A stretch of DNA of 63,841 nucleotides from a virus, in IMG/VR virus record IMGVR_UViG_3300032088_000004, positions 1 through 63,841 of that record. The stretch is one strand, 5' to 3'. Positions 5,355 to 13,198 of this stretch are shown here, in pieces (positions within the stretch are counted from its first letter, which is position 1; every line of letters begins with the position of its first letter). The translations under genes and the position numbers were made by a program. The notes beneath the pieces are model-generated. The model was not told the DNA's origin and made no database searches. It saw only the letters and a list, made by a program, of their open reading frames with translations.

Positions 5355-5843
5355 TTAGATTGTCGTCGTGAACTCGCCACCTTCGATTGGAATAGAAACT
5401 CCCCAACCAGAAGCAGCGTCAATGTTTTCCTTTAAGTTTGCGACTGTAGTCGTAAATTCAGCAGACACAGTACAGCAACCTCTCTTGTGGTCGTACTGTT
5501 CTGTTGAAAACTCTACAAATTCATCCAAGTCGTGCGGATTCTCCCTGATTGTTTCCGCGATGAACTGTTGGAATGCAAATTCGCCGCGGCCATAGTCCTC
5601 CAAAAAATCAGCATCCCTCATCGCTTCGAGGGCGTTTGTATCCCCGAACGACGTCCTCACTGCGAGTTGAGTGTCGGTGATTAAATCCGCGACCCTGTCT
5701 GCCGTGTCTGTCTCTCGGACTGCGTTCTCCTCTAAGTCTCCGGTCGAATGCCAGCCCTCATGCTTGTCTTCGTATGTCAGTGTGACGATTGTCTCGTCGG
5801 TTACATCAAGATTGTTGATGGTGTCAATAATTGTTACAGTCAT
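5355..5843 (-). CDS. Hypothetical acidic protein
   Basis: A 162-residue acidic protein rich in D, E and T, with no family I recognise. A central segment (EQYDHKRGCCTVSAEF) contains adjacent cysteines and looks like the conserved core. It is first in a unit with thymidine kinase, behind a perfect consensus promoter and an AAAGGAG site, so it is likely expressed strongly and early. Confidence 0.6.
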   Translation of the reverse strand: MTVTIIDTINNLDVTDETIVTLTYEDKHEGWHSTGDLEENAVRETDTADRVADLITDTQLAVRTSFGDTNALEAMRDADFLEDYGRGEFAFQQFIAETIRENPHDLDEFVEFSTEQYDHKRGCCTVSAEFTTTVANLKENIDAASGWGVSIPIEGGEFTTTI

Positions 5844-5888
5844 TTTTTCTCCTTTATTTGTGTTTGTGATAACTGCTTATCTTTAATG

Positions 5889-5917
5889 ATTATAGCACTT
5901 TGCTATAATTTTGTCAA
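5889..5917 (-). promoter_or_regulatory. Consensus sigma70 promoter
   Basis: Reading on the minus strand: -35 TTGACA (5912-5917), 17-bp spacer, -10 TATAAT (5889-5894). Both hexamers match the bacterial consensus exactly. It drives the 5355-5843 gene and thymidine kinase. The region around the -10 also contains a small inverted repeat (ATAGCA...TGCTAT) that could bind a repressor. Confidence 0.85.
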
Positions 5918-5931
5918 TACTTATCTATTCT

Positions 5932-6861
5932 TTATTTTACTTTGCGTAGCTTCAAGAGCGCCAACTCTTTTTTCTTGCATTCTAGCATGATGTCGTGCAT
6001 CTGTCCATGATTGTCTACTGGTCTTTTGATAAAATCTGAATGAGCTTGTTTGCGAATTTTTGGGTCGCCGTATTCAAGAGCTTTCGACTCCGAGACGTGA
6101 ACAACGGGAGTGATCCAGGGTGGCCAGGTTTTGGCGGCGAGTTTGACTGCTTCTCCTTCTGTGAGTCCTCCGGTGCAGAATCTATGGTGATGGTAATCGA
6201 AAACAATCGGGATTCCAGTTTTGTGATGAATTTTTTCATATATCTCCTTTGTGCTCCACATTGAAGCTTTGTCATCATTCTCTAGTGTAAATCTCTTCCT
6301 GCAGTTTGTATCAAGGCCGTCGGGATTATTGAAGTTTTCAATGAATCTGGCTGCCGTCTTGTCCTTGTCTCCGTACGTGCCACCGACATGGATGTTGATC
6401 TTGTTGTAATGGCTCGGTTCGAAGCCCATCATGTCAAAGATACGAGAGTGCATGTTCAAGTCTTTGTAAGCCTTCTCTACGACGTGTTTGTGGGGTGAGC
6501 CTAGGCAATTGTAGGGCCCAGGGTGAAACGTCAGTCTGTGGCCATTTCTCGTGGCGTATTCTCCAATCAGCTTGAGGCGCCTTCTAACCTCCCTGATGTC
6601 CGGAAGTGAACTGTACTCGTACTCTGAGGCCCATGGAAAAATGTCAGAGGACATGCGATAGAACTTGATGTCGTTTTGCTCATTCCACTTCAGTATTTTA
6701 AGCAAGTCCATGATGTTGTCAAGGGCAAGTTCTGATGCGTACTTGATGCCTTTAGCTTTGAATGTTCTTTTAATCATAGAACGGTTAGTCATGATGCGCT
6801 TGGACTTAGGCACATCGGATAATGTCATGTTGATACAGGCATAGCCGTAGTTCTGCTTCAC
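5932..6861 (-). CDS. uvsE: UV-damage endonuclease, UvdE/UvsE family
   Basis: A 309-residue protein matching the UvdE family. These metal-dependent TIM-barrel enzymes nick DNA 5' to pyrimidine dimers. It has the family opening GYACINMTL, then FYRMSSDIFPWASEYEY, RLTFHPGPYNCLGSP, NKINIHVGGTYGDK, RFTLENDD and VFDYHHHRF. The histidines, aspartates and glutamates in these motifs are the usual metal ligands. Length is normal for the family. It has its own promoter just upstream. Light-exposed phages would gain from such repair (inference). Confidence 0.93.
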   Translation of the reverse strand: MKQNYGYACINMTLSDVPKSKRIMTNRSMIKRTFKAKGIKYASELALDNIMDLLKILKWNEQNDIKFYRMSSDIFPWASEYEYSSLPDIREVRRRLKLIGEYATRNGHRLTFHPGPYNCLGSPHKHVVEKAYKDLNMHSRIFDMMGFEPSHYNKINIHVGGTYGDKDKTAARFIENFNNPDGLDTNCRKRFTLENDDKASMWSTKEIYEKIHHKTGIPIVFDYHHHRFCTGGLTEGEAVKLAAKTWPPWITPVVHVSESKALEYGDPKIRKQAHSDFIKRPVDNHGQMHDIMLECKKKELALLKLRKVK

Positions 6862-6893
6862 AGGGGTTTCCTTGATGTTGTGATTGTTTATAA

Positions 6894-6922
6894 ATTATAG
6901 CTTAGATTGATGGAAAAGTCAA
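6894..6922 (-). promoter_or_regulatory. sigma70-type promoter for uvsE
   Basis: Reading on the minus strand: -35 TTGACT (6917-6922), 17-bp spacer, -10 TATAAT (6894-6899). It is followed by an AAGGAAA site before the uvsE start region. Confidence 0.82.
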
Positions 6923-6927
6923 GAGTT

Positions 6928-7146
6928 TTATATCTTTTTATCAACGATTGTCAGTACTCCATGATTGTATGAGTTTTTCTCGTAGCAGTGCCAGCCATAT
7001 TGTTCAACCACTTCCCTAACAATCTCTTTCATTTCTTCGGAGTTGCCAGTTATGATTTCACAAGGCAAATCTACGAAGTTAAGAAACCTCCTAACTTCCT
7101 CGTCTATCAGTTTGTGTCTTTTTCCGTGTAAATCGAGCGTCATCAT
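6928..7146 (-). CDS. Smr-like domain protein
   Basis: A 72-residue protein that is essentially one Smr domain. LDLHGKRHKLIDEEV near the N-terminus matches the family DLHG motif, and CEIITGNSEE matches the ItGkG segment. Smr domains are nucleic-acid nickases found in MutS2 and stand-alone proteins. The glycine pair of the second motif is altered (GN), so activity is uncertain. It overlaps the preceding gene by about 56 nt and lies next to uvsE, which suggests DNA or RNA processing. Confidence 0.7.
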   Translation of the reverse strand: MMTLDLHGKRHKLIDEEVRRFLNFVDLPCEIITGNSEEMKEIVREVVEQYGWHCYEKNSYNHGVLTIVDKKI

Positions 7147-7414
7147 GTTTGATCTCTATCTTAAACAGCCAATTGGATGAGACATATCCGAGGTTGTCAT
7201 TTATTTTGTTTTCCTTCGAGACCTTCTGTTTGAAGAAGCCCTCGTGTTTGGTTCCTGGTTGAATTTGGACCAGTGCTTTTTCATTGTGTAGTGAATTGTT
7301 GTTTTCATCGTTTTTAAAATCTAGAATTACGCCTATCCACTCTTTTCCATAGAGGACGTGAGTAACTAAATCACCGATGGTCAAGCCCCTGCTTCTCGAT
7401 ATATCCGAATCCAT
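7091..7414 (-). CDS. SH3-like protein related to the array family
   Basis: A 107-residue protein. After about 10 residues it reads LTIGDLVTHV, then WIGVILDF, ALVQIQPG and NWLFKIEI. This is the same order of segments as in the array proteins, with a long insert between strands. A putative 30-codon ORF upstream ends over the GDLV codons in the same way as the array junctions do. The start is the ATG at 7412-7414, behind TTAGGAG. Its function is unknown. Confidence 0.65.
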   Translation of the reverse strand: MDSDISRSRGLTIGDLVTHVLYGKEWIGVILDFKNDENNNSLHNEKALVQIQPGTKHEGFFKQKVSKENKINDNLGYVSSNWLFKIEIKHDDARFTRKKTQTDRRGS

Positions 7415-7463
7415 AATATTGAACCGCTCCTAATATAATTAAGGAGAGAATCCACAATATCAC
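7371..7463 (-). CDS. Possible membrane mini-protein
   Basis: A 30-codon frame with a GTG start, MILWILSLIILGAVQYYGFG, predicting one membrane helix and a short polar tail ending HR. It fills most of the gap between the two flanking genes, and its stop overlaps the GDLV codons of the next gene, as in the array. No strong ribosome-binding site is visible, and the frame is open further upstream to a TTG, so the true start is uncertain. Confidence 0.35.
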   Translation of the reverse strand: MILWILSLIILGAVQYYGFGYIEKQGLDHR

Positions 7464-7482
7464 GATAAAACGAATATTACTG

Positions 7483-7569
7483 TTAACAATTTCTAAAAAT
7501 GAATAAAGCTGCTGTCGCGAGCGCTGCAGCAATCGCCAGAGGCCAATCAATGTTTGTTCTTTTTCTCAT
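7483..7569 (-). CDS. Possible membrane mini-protein
   Basis: A 28-residue frame starting with ATG inside the end of the 7547-8158 gene, with GAGG about 10 nt upstream. It reads a short basic start (MRKRTNIDW) and then one alanine-rich helix (PLAIAAALATAALFIF). It may be a small membrane peptide, for example a lysis accessory or anti-host peptide, but it could also be chance. Confidence 0.4.
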   Translation of the reverse strand: MRKRTNIDWPLAIAAALATAALFIFRNC

Positions 7570-8158
7570 AAGCGTTTGCCTCGGTGAGTTTCGAAAGTTG
7601 AAATCTACACTTCTCTGCTATATCCCCCCGGTTTCGAGACTGGGCGTCTTCAATTATCAAATTCAATTTTCTAAATGTTGAGTCGCAATTGATATAAAAC
7701 TCAAACGCGTCGAGCGTAGCGGCGAACGAAGAATAAAGTATCGAACGAGACGTGTAACTAAACTCTGATACTCCTCTACCTGACACTTCAACCATGAGAG
7801 TCACTTCTGTTTTCGCGTCCGAACCTATAGCGCTTCGAGAGTTTTTAAAATTTGGCTTCACCTGATAGTCTACTAATCTTAGGTTGTTCAAACTAGCGTG
7901 CTCTGCAACGTATTGTTCACAACACGCTTTAAACATTCCGTCTACAAAACCTTTTGCTTGCTCTGACTTAATCTCTTTACATCTTTTAAGTCCGCCGATG
8001 TGCTCTTCTATGACCATTTCAACCACAGTAAAGTCACTGTTCCAAAACTCTTTTACGGAGATGTCGTATGGTGCTAGTTTCAGTTCTTGACCTCTCAAGA
8101 CTTCGACAAATAGTTCCTTTACGGATTCTCTTCTGAACTCTTGCGGAGTTTTCCTCAT
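7547..8158 (-). CDS. Orphan LeuA/CimA regulatory-domain-like protein
   Basis: A 203-residue protein. Residues of about 95-160 (LRLVDYQVK, then IGSDAKTEVTLMVEV, then SYTSRSILYSSFAATLDAFEF) resemble the C-terminal allosteric dimer domain of 2-isopropylmalate and citramalate synthases, which reads DYkV...GtdA.v.V...t.gvs.niieAs..AlvDs.ey. The catalytic TIM barrel is absent. In the host enzymes this domain binds leucine or isoleucine. A stand-alone copy could form mixed dimers or sense an amino acid (inference). The similarity was judged by eye. Confidence 0.5.
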   Translation of the reverse strand: MRKTPQEFRRESVKELFVEVLRGQELKLAPYDISVKEFWNSDFTVVEMVIEEHIGGLKRCKEIKSEQAKGFVDGMFKACCEQYVAEHASLNNLRLVDYQVKPNFKNSRSAIGSDAKTEVTLMVEVSGRGVSEFSYTSRSILYSSFAATLDAFEFYINCDSTFRKLNLIIEDAQSRNRGDIAEKCRFQLSKLTEANAYEKKNKH

Positions 8159-10030
8159 TTACTCTAACCTTGTCAATCCTGTGGATAGTTTAAATAGCGA
8201 ATGAACATTCACGAGCCTCTTTATATCTCGAACTATCCTCGCCTTTACGTTTTCGGGAGTATTCATATCCCCTGGTGTTGATGGTATAAATTTAATGGCT
8301 AAGCCAGCAATGTACCTGCCCTCAGCCACTTTTTGATTTCTAACTGCAACCGTCACGATTGTTACGTTTGGCAGGGCGCGCATGTCTGCCAATATATCGT
8401 CGAGGCCTCTCGTTCTTTCACCTTCAGCTGTCAAATTGTAAGCAATCATACAATAGAACTTATAAATACCTCTCTGTCTTGAGCGGCCTTTTTCTTCTCC
8501 GAGGAGTTGTGATTCTAAGCCTTGGTAGAATTTATTCTCAAGCAAATCATCGTCTTCATCTTCGTCTCTGTTTCTATCTACGCCGGCTTCAGCGTCCAGC
8601 ATTGCTGCCATAAGCTCTTGCATCTGGGTGCCTCTGTTCTCTATTGCTTTGCAGTCTTCTGCACAAAAGGCCTCGAAGCCTTCTGCATCGTCTCCGTGGT
8701 AAGAATCGTACCCGTCGAATCTAAGCTCCAATTTCGCATAGTTGTCTTCAGCATAGCAGTTTACCTCTCCGGACATGTCAGACCATGGTGGGCCCATTTT
8801 TTGCAAATTCTCTGAAAATTTAGACTCGAAGTCTCTCCAGAAACGATAGTCTTTGTTCAGTAACACGTTACCTGTGTCATCCTCGTACTCCGGCTGGTCT
8901 AAATCCCAGAGTACCTCCAGGTTCGCATAGAACATAACAGAAGGCGGTTCGCCTGGTTCTCGGTTTCCCATTTCCCAGTGTGGACTAACAAACTCGTATT
9001 CTTCATCGGCCATGCGCTCTGCTTCTTGGCAGCGTCTCTCTGTCGCCTGCTCAGGATCTGCTGGTGGATTGTGTTGTATCCATTCTTTTGATTCCCTCAG
9101 AATTTCTTCTACTATCGAGAAGGCCTTTGATTCTAATCCTGCATCTGTCATTGGCTTCGGCTCTTCTCTAAAATTCGCTATAGCATCGGCAGATGCCTTT
9201 TCTTGCAAGCCCTTGAGGTGTCTCTCTACGATTTCGTAAATATCATCCGGATCCTGCGACTTGTTTGGACCATCCCATATCATTGTTAGATCACCGTCCT
9301 GATCAAACTCTAAAGTAATCAAGTGGTCTTTGTCGCCTTCTGGGATCCCTGAAAAATAAGCCATAACAAATGCCTTACCTTCTTGTTCGGTGTATCTGTT
9401 AAAATAGTTTAGTTTAGATTTCGTCGAGATGCACCAATTTGTTAGTCGAGGGTTTTGGCCGTAGTAGCACGAAGATTGTGTTGTGAGTGGACGCACAGCA
9501 AAAATGCCGTTTTCATTGTAAACTAGTTCTGAGTCTTTTTTGGCCAATTCTTTATCTTTTAGGTGCCTCTTTCTTTCTCCGGCGGACTGCGGCAAGGCTT
9601 GCAATTTTTGAGTGAGGGTATCAAAAGTATACTTGTTTATGTCTTTCTCATCGATTCTCTGCTGGTTTCTGTGGAAGTCCGTAACTAAACCCATCACTTG
9701 ATCAAAGAAGGTCTGCGCAGTGTATCCATCTTTCATAACATGCTTGCCTTCTGAGTTTTTGATTGTAAATTTTTGATAAAATTCTTCCATGCACTTGCAG
9801 GCAAACATTATGTATTTTGACATGCCCTGAGGTCCGAATTGACTTTTCAGTTGTGTCGCGAGGATATCCACCACTCCGAACTCGTTTGTTATTTCAAACT
9901 TTCCCTTGGCTAGTTTCTTTTTGCTTTCTGCTAACAAGTTAGCTAGCCTATAGCCTTCCTCCATCAGGAGGACGTTCCTAGATTTGATTGGTGTGCGAAC
10001 ATAGTTTCGCCATGTGTTGTTGAAGTTCAT
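8159..10030 (-). CDS. Large protein of unknown function
   Basis: A 623-residue protein that I do not recognise. Around residues 180-225 it has a motif with CYYGQNPRLTNWCIST followed by F.RY and a hydrophobic strand. The middle is acidic (about residues 290-500) and the last 100 residues look like a mixed alpha/beta domain. Its ATG follows AAAAAGGT. The only promoter-like element upstream is the late-type motif ACTATTTATAG, otherwise seen before virion genes. It may therefore be made late and perhaps packaged (inference). Confidence 0.75.
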   Translation of the reverse strand: MNFNNTWRNYVRTPIKSRNVLLMEEGYRLANLLAESKKKLAKGKFEITNEFGVVDILATQLKSQFGPQGMSKYIMFACKCMEEFYQKFTIKNSEGKHVMKDGYTAQTFFDQVMGLVTDFHRNQQRIDEKDINKYTFDTLTQKLQALPQSAGERKRHLKDKELAKKDSELVYNENGIFAVRPLTTQSSCYYGQNPRLTNWCISTKSKLNYFNRYTEQEGKAFVMAYFSGIPEGDKDHLITLEFDQDGDLTMIWDGPNKSQDPDDIYEIVERHLKGLQEKASADAIANFREEPKPMTDAGLESKAFSIVEEILRESKEWIQHNPPADPEQATERRCQEAERMADEEYEFVSPHWEMGNREPGEPPSVMFYANLEVLWDLDQPEYEDDTGNVLLNKDYRFWRDFESKFSENLQKMGPPWSDMSGEVNCYAEDNYAKLELRFDGYDSYHGDDAEGFEAFCAEDCKAIENRGTQMQELMAAMLDAEAGVDRNRDEDEDDDLLENKFYQGLESQLLGEEKGRSRQRGIYKFYCMIAYNLTAEGERTRGLDDILADMRALPNVTIVTVAVRNQKVAEGRYIAGLAIKFIPSTPGDMNTPENVKARIVRDIKRLVNVHSLFKLSTGLTRLE

Positions 10031-10050
10031 AGTGATATTGAGACCTTTTT

Positions 10051-10062
10051 ACTATAAATAGT
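10051..10062 (-). promoter_or_regulatory. Candidate late promoter motif
   Basis: The minus strand reads ACTATTTATAGT about 20 nt before the start of the 8159-10030 gene. It matches the AACTATTTAY motif found upstream of sheath, fibre, neck and scaffold genes. Confidence 0.45.
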
Positions 10063-10064
10063 AT

Positions 10065-10415
10065 TTACCAAAACAATTGGATTAGGATTATAAGAATAGC
10101 AAGGCTAAAACAAATCATAGTTTTCGGAGTAAACATCGATTCACCCAACAAGGACCAGGTCAGTAGCGGAAAAACAAGGAACCCAGTTCCTGATCCTATA
10201 AATCGAGCCGACCAAGCAGAGTCAGTGTGGCTCGCGACGATACGCCAAGCATACCAAAACAATATGCTCGTGGGTACTCCGAAGATGATAGCTGAAACAA
10301 TAGGTTTGTTTTCCCACCACTTCCAGATAAACTGAGAGTTCAGTTGAAACCATCCTCCCACCTGGCCTAGCATAAAAATAAACGAACCTAGTAGTATAGC
10401 TGCTGTGCCGCTCAT
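10065..10415 (-). CDS. Small integral membrane protein
   Basis: A 116-residue protein with four predicted membrane helices (starting AAILLGSFIFMLGQVG; then PIVSAIIFGVPTSILFWYAW; GSGTGFLVFPLLTWSLL; and MICFSLAILIILIQLFW). It resembles half of a DMT-type transporter such as EamA or small multidrug proteins, but no diagnostic motif is clear. It ends at the C-terminal helix with no soluble tail. Confidence 0.65.
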   Translation of the reverse strand: MSGTAAILLGSFIFMLGQVGGWFQLNSQFIWKWWENKPIVSAIIFGVPTSILFWYAWRIVASHTDSAWSARFIGSGTGFLVFPLLTWSLLGESMFTPKTMICFSLAILIILIQLFW

Positions 10416-10416
10416 G

Positions 10417-10758
10417 TTAGTGACTCCAGATGCCGGTGTTTATAATTGGTATTCTCTGCGAGGTCTCCAGCGCCTTCGCCATACTCAATAACTCTTCAAA
10501 TTCTCTTCTCGGTAGGTGCAATTCTGTAGCTGAATGTTCCCTTGCTTGTTCCAGGTATTCTTCCAAGAGGGTCTTGAGGGTGGTGGCACAGCTGGTAATT
10601 TCTAACAAGGCAGCCTTGTCAACTTCTGATATCAGGATTCTCTTCATGACGACATCCTCAAGTAGTGCATTGAAGCGATAATAAGTAGGGAGTACAGCGT
10701 CGTAAACAACCTTTATGACGCTTGTCTTAACCGGAGTCATACCTTTCACGGCAAGCAC
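10417..10758 (-). CDS. Hypothetical helical protein
   Basis: A 113-residue mostly helical protein without a recognised domain. The start is uncertain between a GTG at 10756-10758, another GTG at 10747-10749 and an ATG at 10738-10740, all within the junction with the glutaredoxin gene. It overlaps that gene by a few bases, which indicates translational coupling. Confidence 0.55.
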   Translation of the reverse strand: MLAVKGMTPVKTSVIKVVYDAVLPTYYRFNALLEDVVMKRILISEVDKAALLEITSCATTLKTLLEEYLEQAREHSATELHLPRREFEELLSMAKALETSQRIPIINTGIWSH

Positions 10759-10991
10759 TCTAAAAGGTCTGTGTAGCCTCCTATTTTCTTCGTCGCGCCG
10801 GTCTTTGTGTCGTTGGACAATATGATTGGAACTGTGTTATGTTTGTAAAACTCTTTGCACTCGTCCAATATTGAGGGGTTAGATGAGTAATCTAGAAATA
10901 TATACTCTGCATCGTTAGCTTTGCAGAAATCTATGGCATATACACAGAAAGGACAGTTGGCGCGCCCATAGATAATAAACCTTTTATCCAT
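10746..10991 (-). CDS. grx: Glutaredoxin
   Basis: An 81-residue thiol-disulfide oxidoreductase with the active site CPFC (RANCPFCVYAIDF near residue 10) and the VPIIL cis-proline segment followed by IGGYTDL, the glutathione-binding region. The ATG at 10989-10991 has AAGGAAT upstream; the frame is open further up without a good start. A likely role is reducing the phage ribonucleotide reductase, which is encoded elsewhere in the window. Confidence 0.9.
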   Translation of the reverse strand: MDKRFIIYGRANCPFCVYAIDFCKANDAEYIFLDYSSNPSILDECKEFYKHNTVPIILSNDTKTGATKKIGGYTDLLECLP

Positions 10992-11268
10992 TGAGGATTC
11001 CTTTTTTCGATGAGTTAAAACTAGAATGTAATTCGGCCGCGGTACCAAGCGCGATGATTTCAGATACTGTGTGGCCCTCGCTTACCTTAACCAGTGAAAA
11101 GCTTCTATCTAAATATTTATCGGCGCCTTCGCGGAGCAAGAAATCGTGGGCTCCGGAGTAATCAACTATCGAAATTACGTTGTTCAAGTTAACATAAATT
11201 TTGGCGAGCGATATGCTGCGTTTATATCCCTCGTTCATTATCTTCAATTTTTTTAATTCTACCAACAT
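10984..11268 (-). CDS. Hypothetical protein
   Basis: A 94-residue protein. After a basic start it has strands SLAKIYVNLNNVISIVDY and a segment FLLREGADKYLDRSFSLVKVSEGHTV, suggesting a small beta-rich fold. I do not recognise it. It lies between a holin-like gene and glutaredoxin and overlaps the latter by 8 nt. An internal ATG at residue 11 is an alternative start. Confidence 0.55.
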   Translation of the reverse strand: MLVELKKLKIMNEGYKRSISLAKIYVNLNNVISIVDYSGAHDFLLREGADKYLDRSFSLVKVSEGHTVSEIIALGTAAELHSSFNSSKKGILNG

Positions 11269-11271
11269 CTA

Positions 11272-11535
11272 TTAGCCTATGCCTTTTAATATGAAAGCAC
11301 CTATGAGTCCCACAACGCTTGTAAACAGAGTCCATATCATTTTAGAGCTAGTTGACTTCCAGGACTCCAACTCTCTCAATCGTGCATACAATCCGTTGTC
11401 CGGATTGTATACCGCCTCTTTTATTTTAGTTACGTCTTCTGACATCTCTTCTTGCTTCATCTGCATAACGTCGATACCGTTACACACTTTGTCCAATTTA
11501 CTAGTTAAATCTAATATATCTTTTTGTTCTACCAT
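11272..11535 (-). CDS. Coiled-coil protein with C-terminal membrane helix (XhlA/holin-like)
   Basis: An 87-residue protein. I chose the ATG at 11533-11535 because GGAGG lies 8 nt upstream; the in-frame GTG before it sits inside that site. The first 65 residues form a coiled coil with LYARLRELESWKSTS, followed by one membrane helix (MIWTLFTSVVGLIGAFIL). This layout is typical of XhlA-like proteins that act with holins in host lysis. Confidence 0.65.
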   Translation of the reverse strand: MVEQKDILDLTSKLDKVCNGIDVMQMKQEEMSEDVTKIKEAVYNPDNGLYARLRELESWKSTSSKMIWTLFTSVVGLIGAFILKGIG

Positions 11536-11565
11536 AGCGTTCACCTCCGCACTAATAAGTAGTCG

Positions 11566-13134
11566 CTACTGTTGCACAATGCTGTGATTAGTCAGCAAAA
11601 GAGTTGCTGCAACGGATACTGCGTTCTTGAGAGCGCATCGAGTGACTTTGGCCGGGTCGATGATGCCAGAAGTTAGAAGGTTCACTCTTTCTCCCGTGGA
11701 AAAATTAACTCCTTCGAAATCTTTCGCATCAGATATCGTCCACATTGTGACATCCGCGGACATGCCGGCATTCTTGGCCATGATGCGAAAGGGGGCCTCT
11801 AGCGCGCTTCGAAATATAGACAAAGCAACAGATTGCTCCTCTGTCGCGAAGTTGGGTGCGATGGACTTTGAGGCGCGCAACAGAGTCATGCCTCCGCCGG
11901 GAACTATCCCTTCCTGCTGAGCCGACCGGACGGCTTCCAATGCGTCTTCAATGCGGTGCTTTTTCTCAATCATCTCTACTTCAGAAGATGCGCCGACGCG
12001 GATGATAGCAACACCAGAAGACAGGCGAGTAACACGATCCTGGAGTCGTCCTGCTTCATGAAGGTCTTCAGTCTGCTGAATTTCGGCTTTGATTTTTGCA
12101 ATAGTTTCTTCAACTTTATTATAATCTCCTTCACCGTCAACGACCGTAGTCACATTCTTGGTGATTTCTACACTACTAGCTTTGCCGAAGTCGACCAGAG
12201 ATACTTCTGTCAGCTTGTGGCCCATGGACTGTTGAAAGAACTTGGCACCAGTGGTGATTGCAAGGTCACTCATGATGGCGCGACGTTCTTCTCCATACCG
12301 CGGTGCTTTGATGGCTGCGACCTTCATCGAACCGCGCATAGTATTCATAATTAGTGCAGCTAAAGCCTGACCTTCTATATCTTCCGCTACGATAATGAAT
12401 GGTCGTCCTTCTCGGGCGGCAATCTCAAGAGAAGGTAAAATATCGTTGACCTGGTCTATTTTTGAGTCAGTAATCAAGAACATTGGTGTCTCATAGCGGC
12501 ACACTCCCCGTCTCTCGTCCGTTACGAAGGCTGTTGCTGCATACCCACTATCAAAACGAAAACCCTCTACAAGGTCTAAACTCGTCTCGTGAGAGCGCGC
12601 CTCTTCGATGGTGATGGAACCGTTCTTGCCTACTTTATCGGCTGCTGTTGCGACAAGATTTCCTATGATTTCATCGTTGTTGGCAGAGATTGTTGCAATA
12701 TGCTTTACATCTTCGGTTGACGCGATTGGTTTTGCGATGTCTGATATGAACCCCATAGCCTGTTCAAGGCATTGCTCTAGTCCTCTCTTAATTTCAATGG
12801 GAGATGTACCTGAAGCAATGTGCTTGTTTGCTTGGTTTAGGATTTCTCTTGCCAGAACTGTAGATGTTGTGGTACCATCGCCTGCTTCTGCATTAGTCAT
12901 TGCTGATACTTGCTTTACTACTTCTGCTCCCGCGTTCATGTGCGGGTCCTCAAAGTTGACGTGCTGTGCTACGGTCACTCCGTCCTTTGTGACAAAGGGT
13001 CGTCTATCCTTTTGATGGATAAGAACATTCTGTCCTTTGGGTCCGAGTGTTGTTGCTACGTAATCCGCTAGAGTGTTTACGCCTTCAAGAACTTTATTGC
13101 GGAGTTCAGTTCCGTGGCTGAGTTGTGTGGTCAT
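11566..13134 (-). CDS. groEL: GroEL-type chaperonin
   Basis: A 522-residue group I chaperonin subunit. TTLGPKGQNVLI, the ATP-binding GDGTTTSTVLA and the GGGMTLLRA signature near residue 405 are all present. It lacks the GGM-rich C-terminal tail of cellular GroEL and ends LLTNHSIVQQ, as expected for a phage version. Phage chaperonins probably help fold the large capsid protein. A GroES-like partner is encoded about 15 kb away at 28389-28709. It has its own consensus promoter. Confidence 0.95.
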   Translation of the reverse strand: MTTQLSHGTELRNKVLEGVNTLADYVATTLGPKGQNVLIHQKDRRPFVTKDGVTVAQHVNFEDPHMNAGAEVVKQVSAMTNAEAGDGTTTSTVLAREILNQANKHIASGTSPIEIKRGLEQCLEQAMGFISDIAKPIASTEDVKHIATISANNDEIIGNLVATAADKVGKNGSITIEEARSHETSLDLVEGFRFDSGYAATAFVTDERRGVCRYETPMFLITDSKIDQVNDILPSLEIAAREGRPFIIVAEDIEGQALAALIMNTMRGSMKVAAIKAPRYGEERRAIMSDLAITTGAKFFQQSMGHKLTEVSLVDFGKASSVEITKNVTTVVDGEGDYNKVEETIAKIKAEIQQTEDLHEAGRLQDRVTRLSSGVAIIRVGASSEVEMIEKKHRIEDALEAVRSAQQEGIVPGGGMTLLRASKSIAPNFATEEQSVALSIFRSALEAPFRIMAKNAGMSADVTMWTISDAKDFEGVNFSTGERVNLLTSGIIDPAKVTRCALKNAVSVAATLLLTNHSIVQQ

Positions 13135-13164
13135 TTTGACTCGCTTTCATGTTTGTATGTATAT

Positions 13165-13193
13165 ACTATAATGCATTTCGGCTGAAATGTCAA
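13165..13193 (-). promoter_or_regulatory. sigma70-type promoter for groEL
   Basis: Reading on the minus strand: -35 TTGACA (13188-13193), 17-bp spacer, -10 TATAGT (13165-13170), about 30 nt before the groEL ATG. Confidence 0.85.
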
Positions 13194-13198
13194 GGGGT

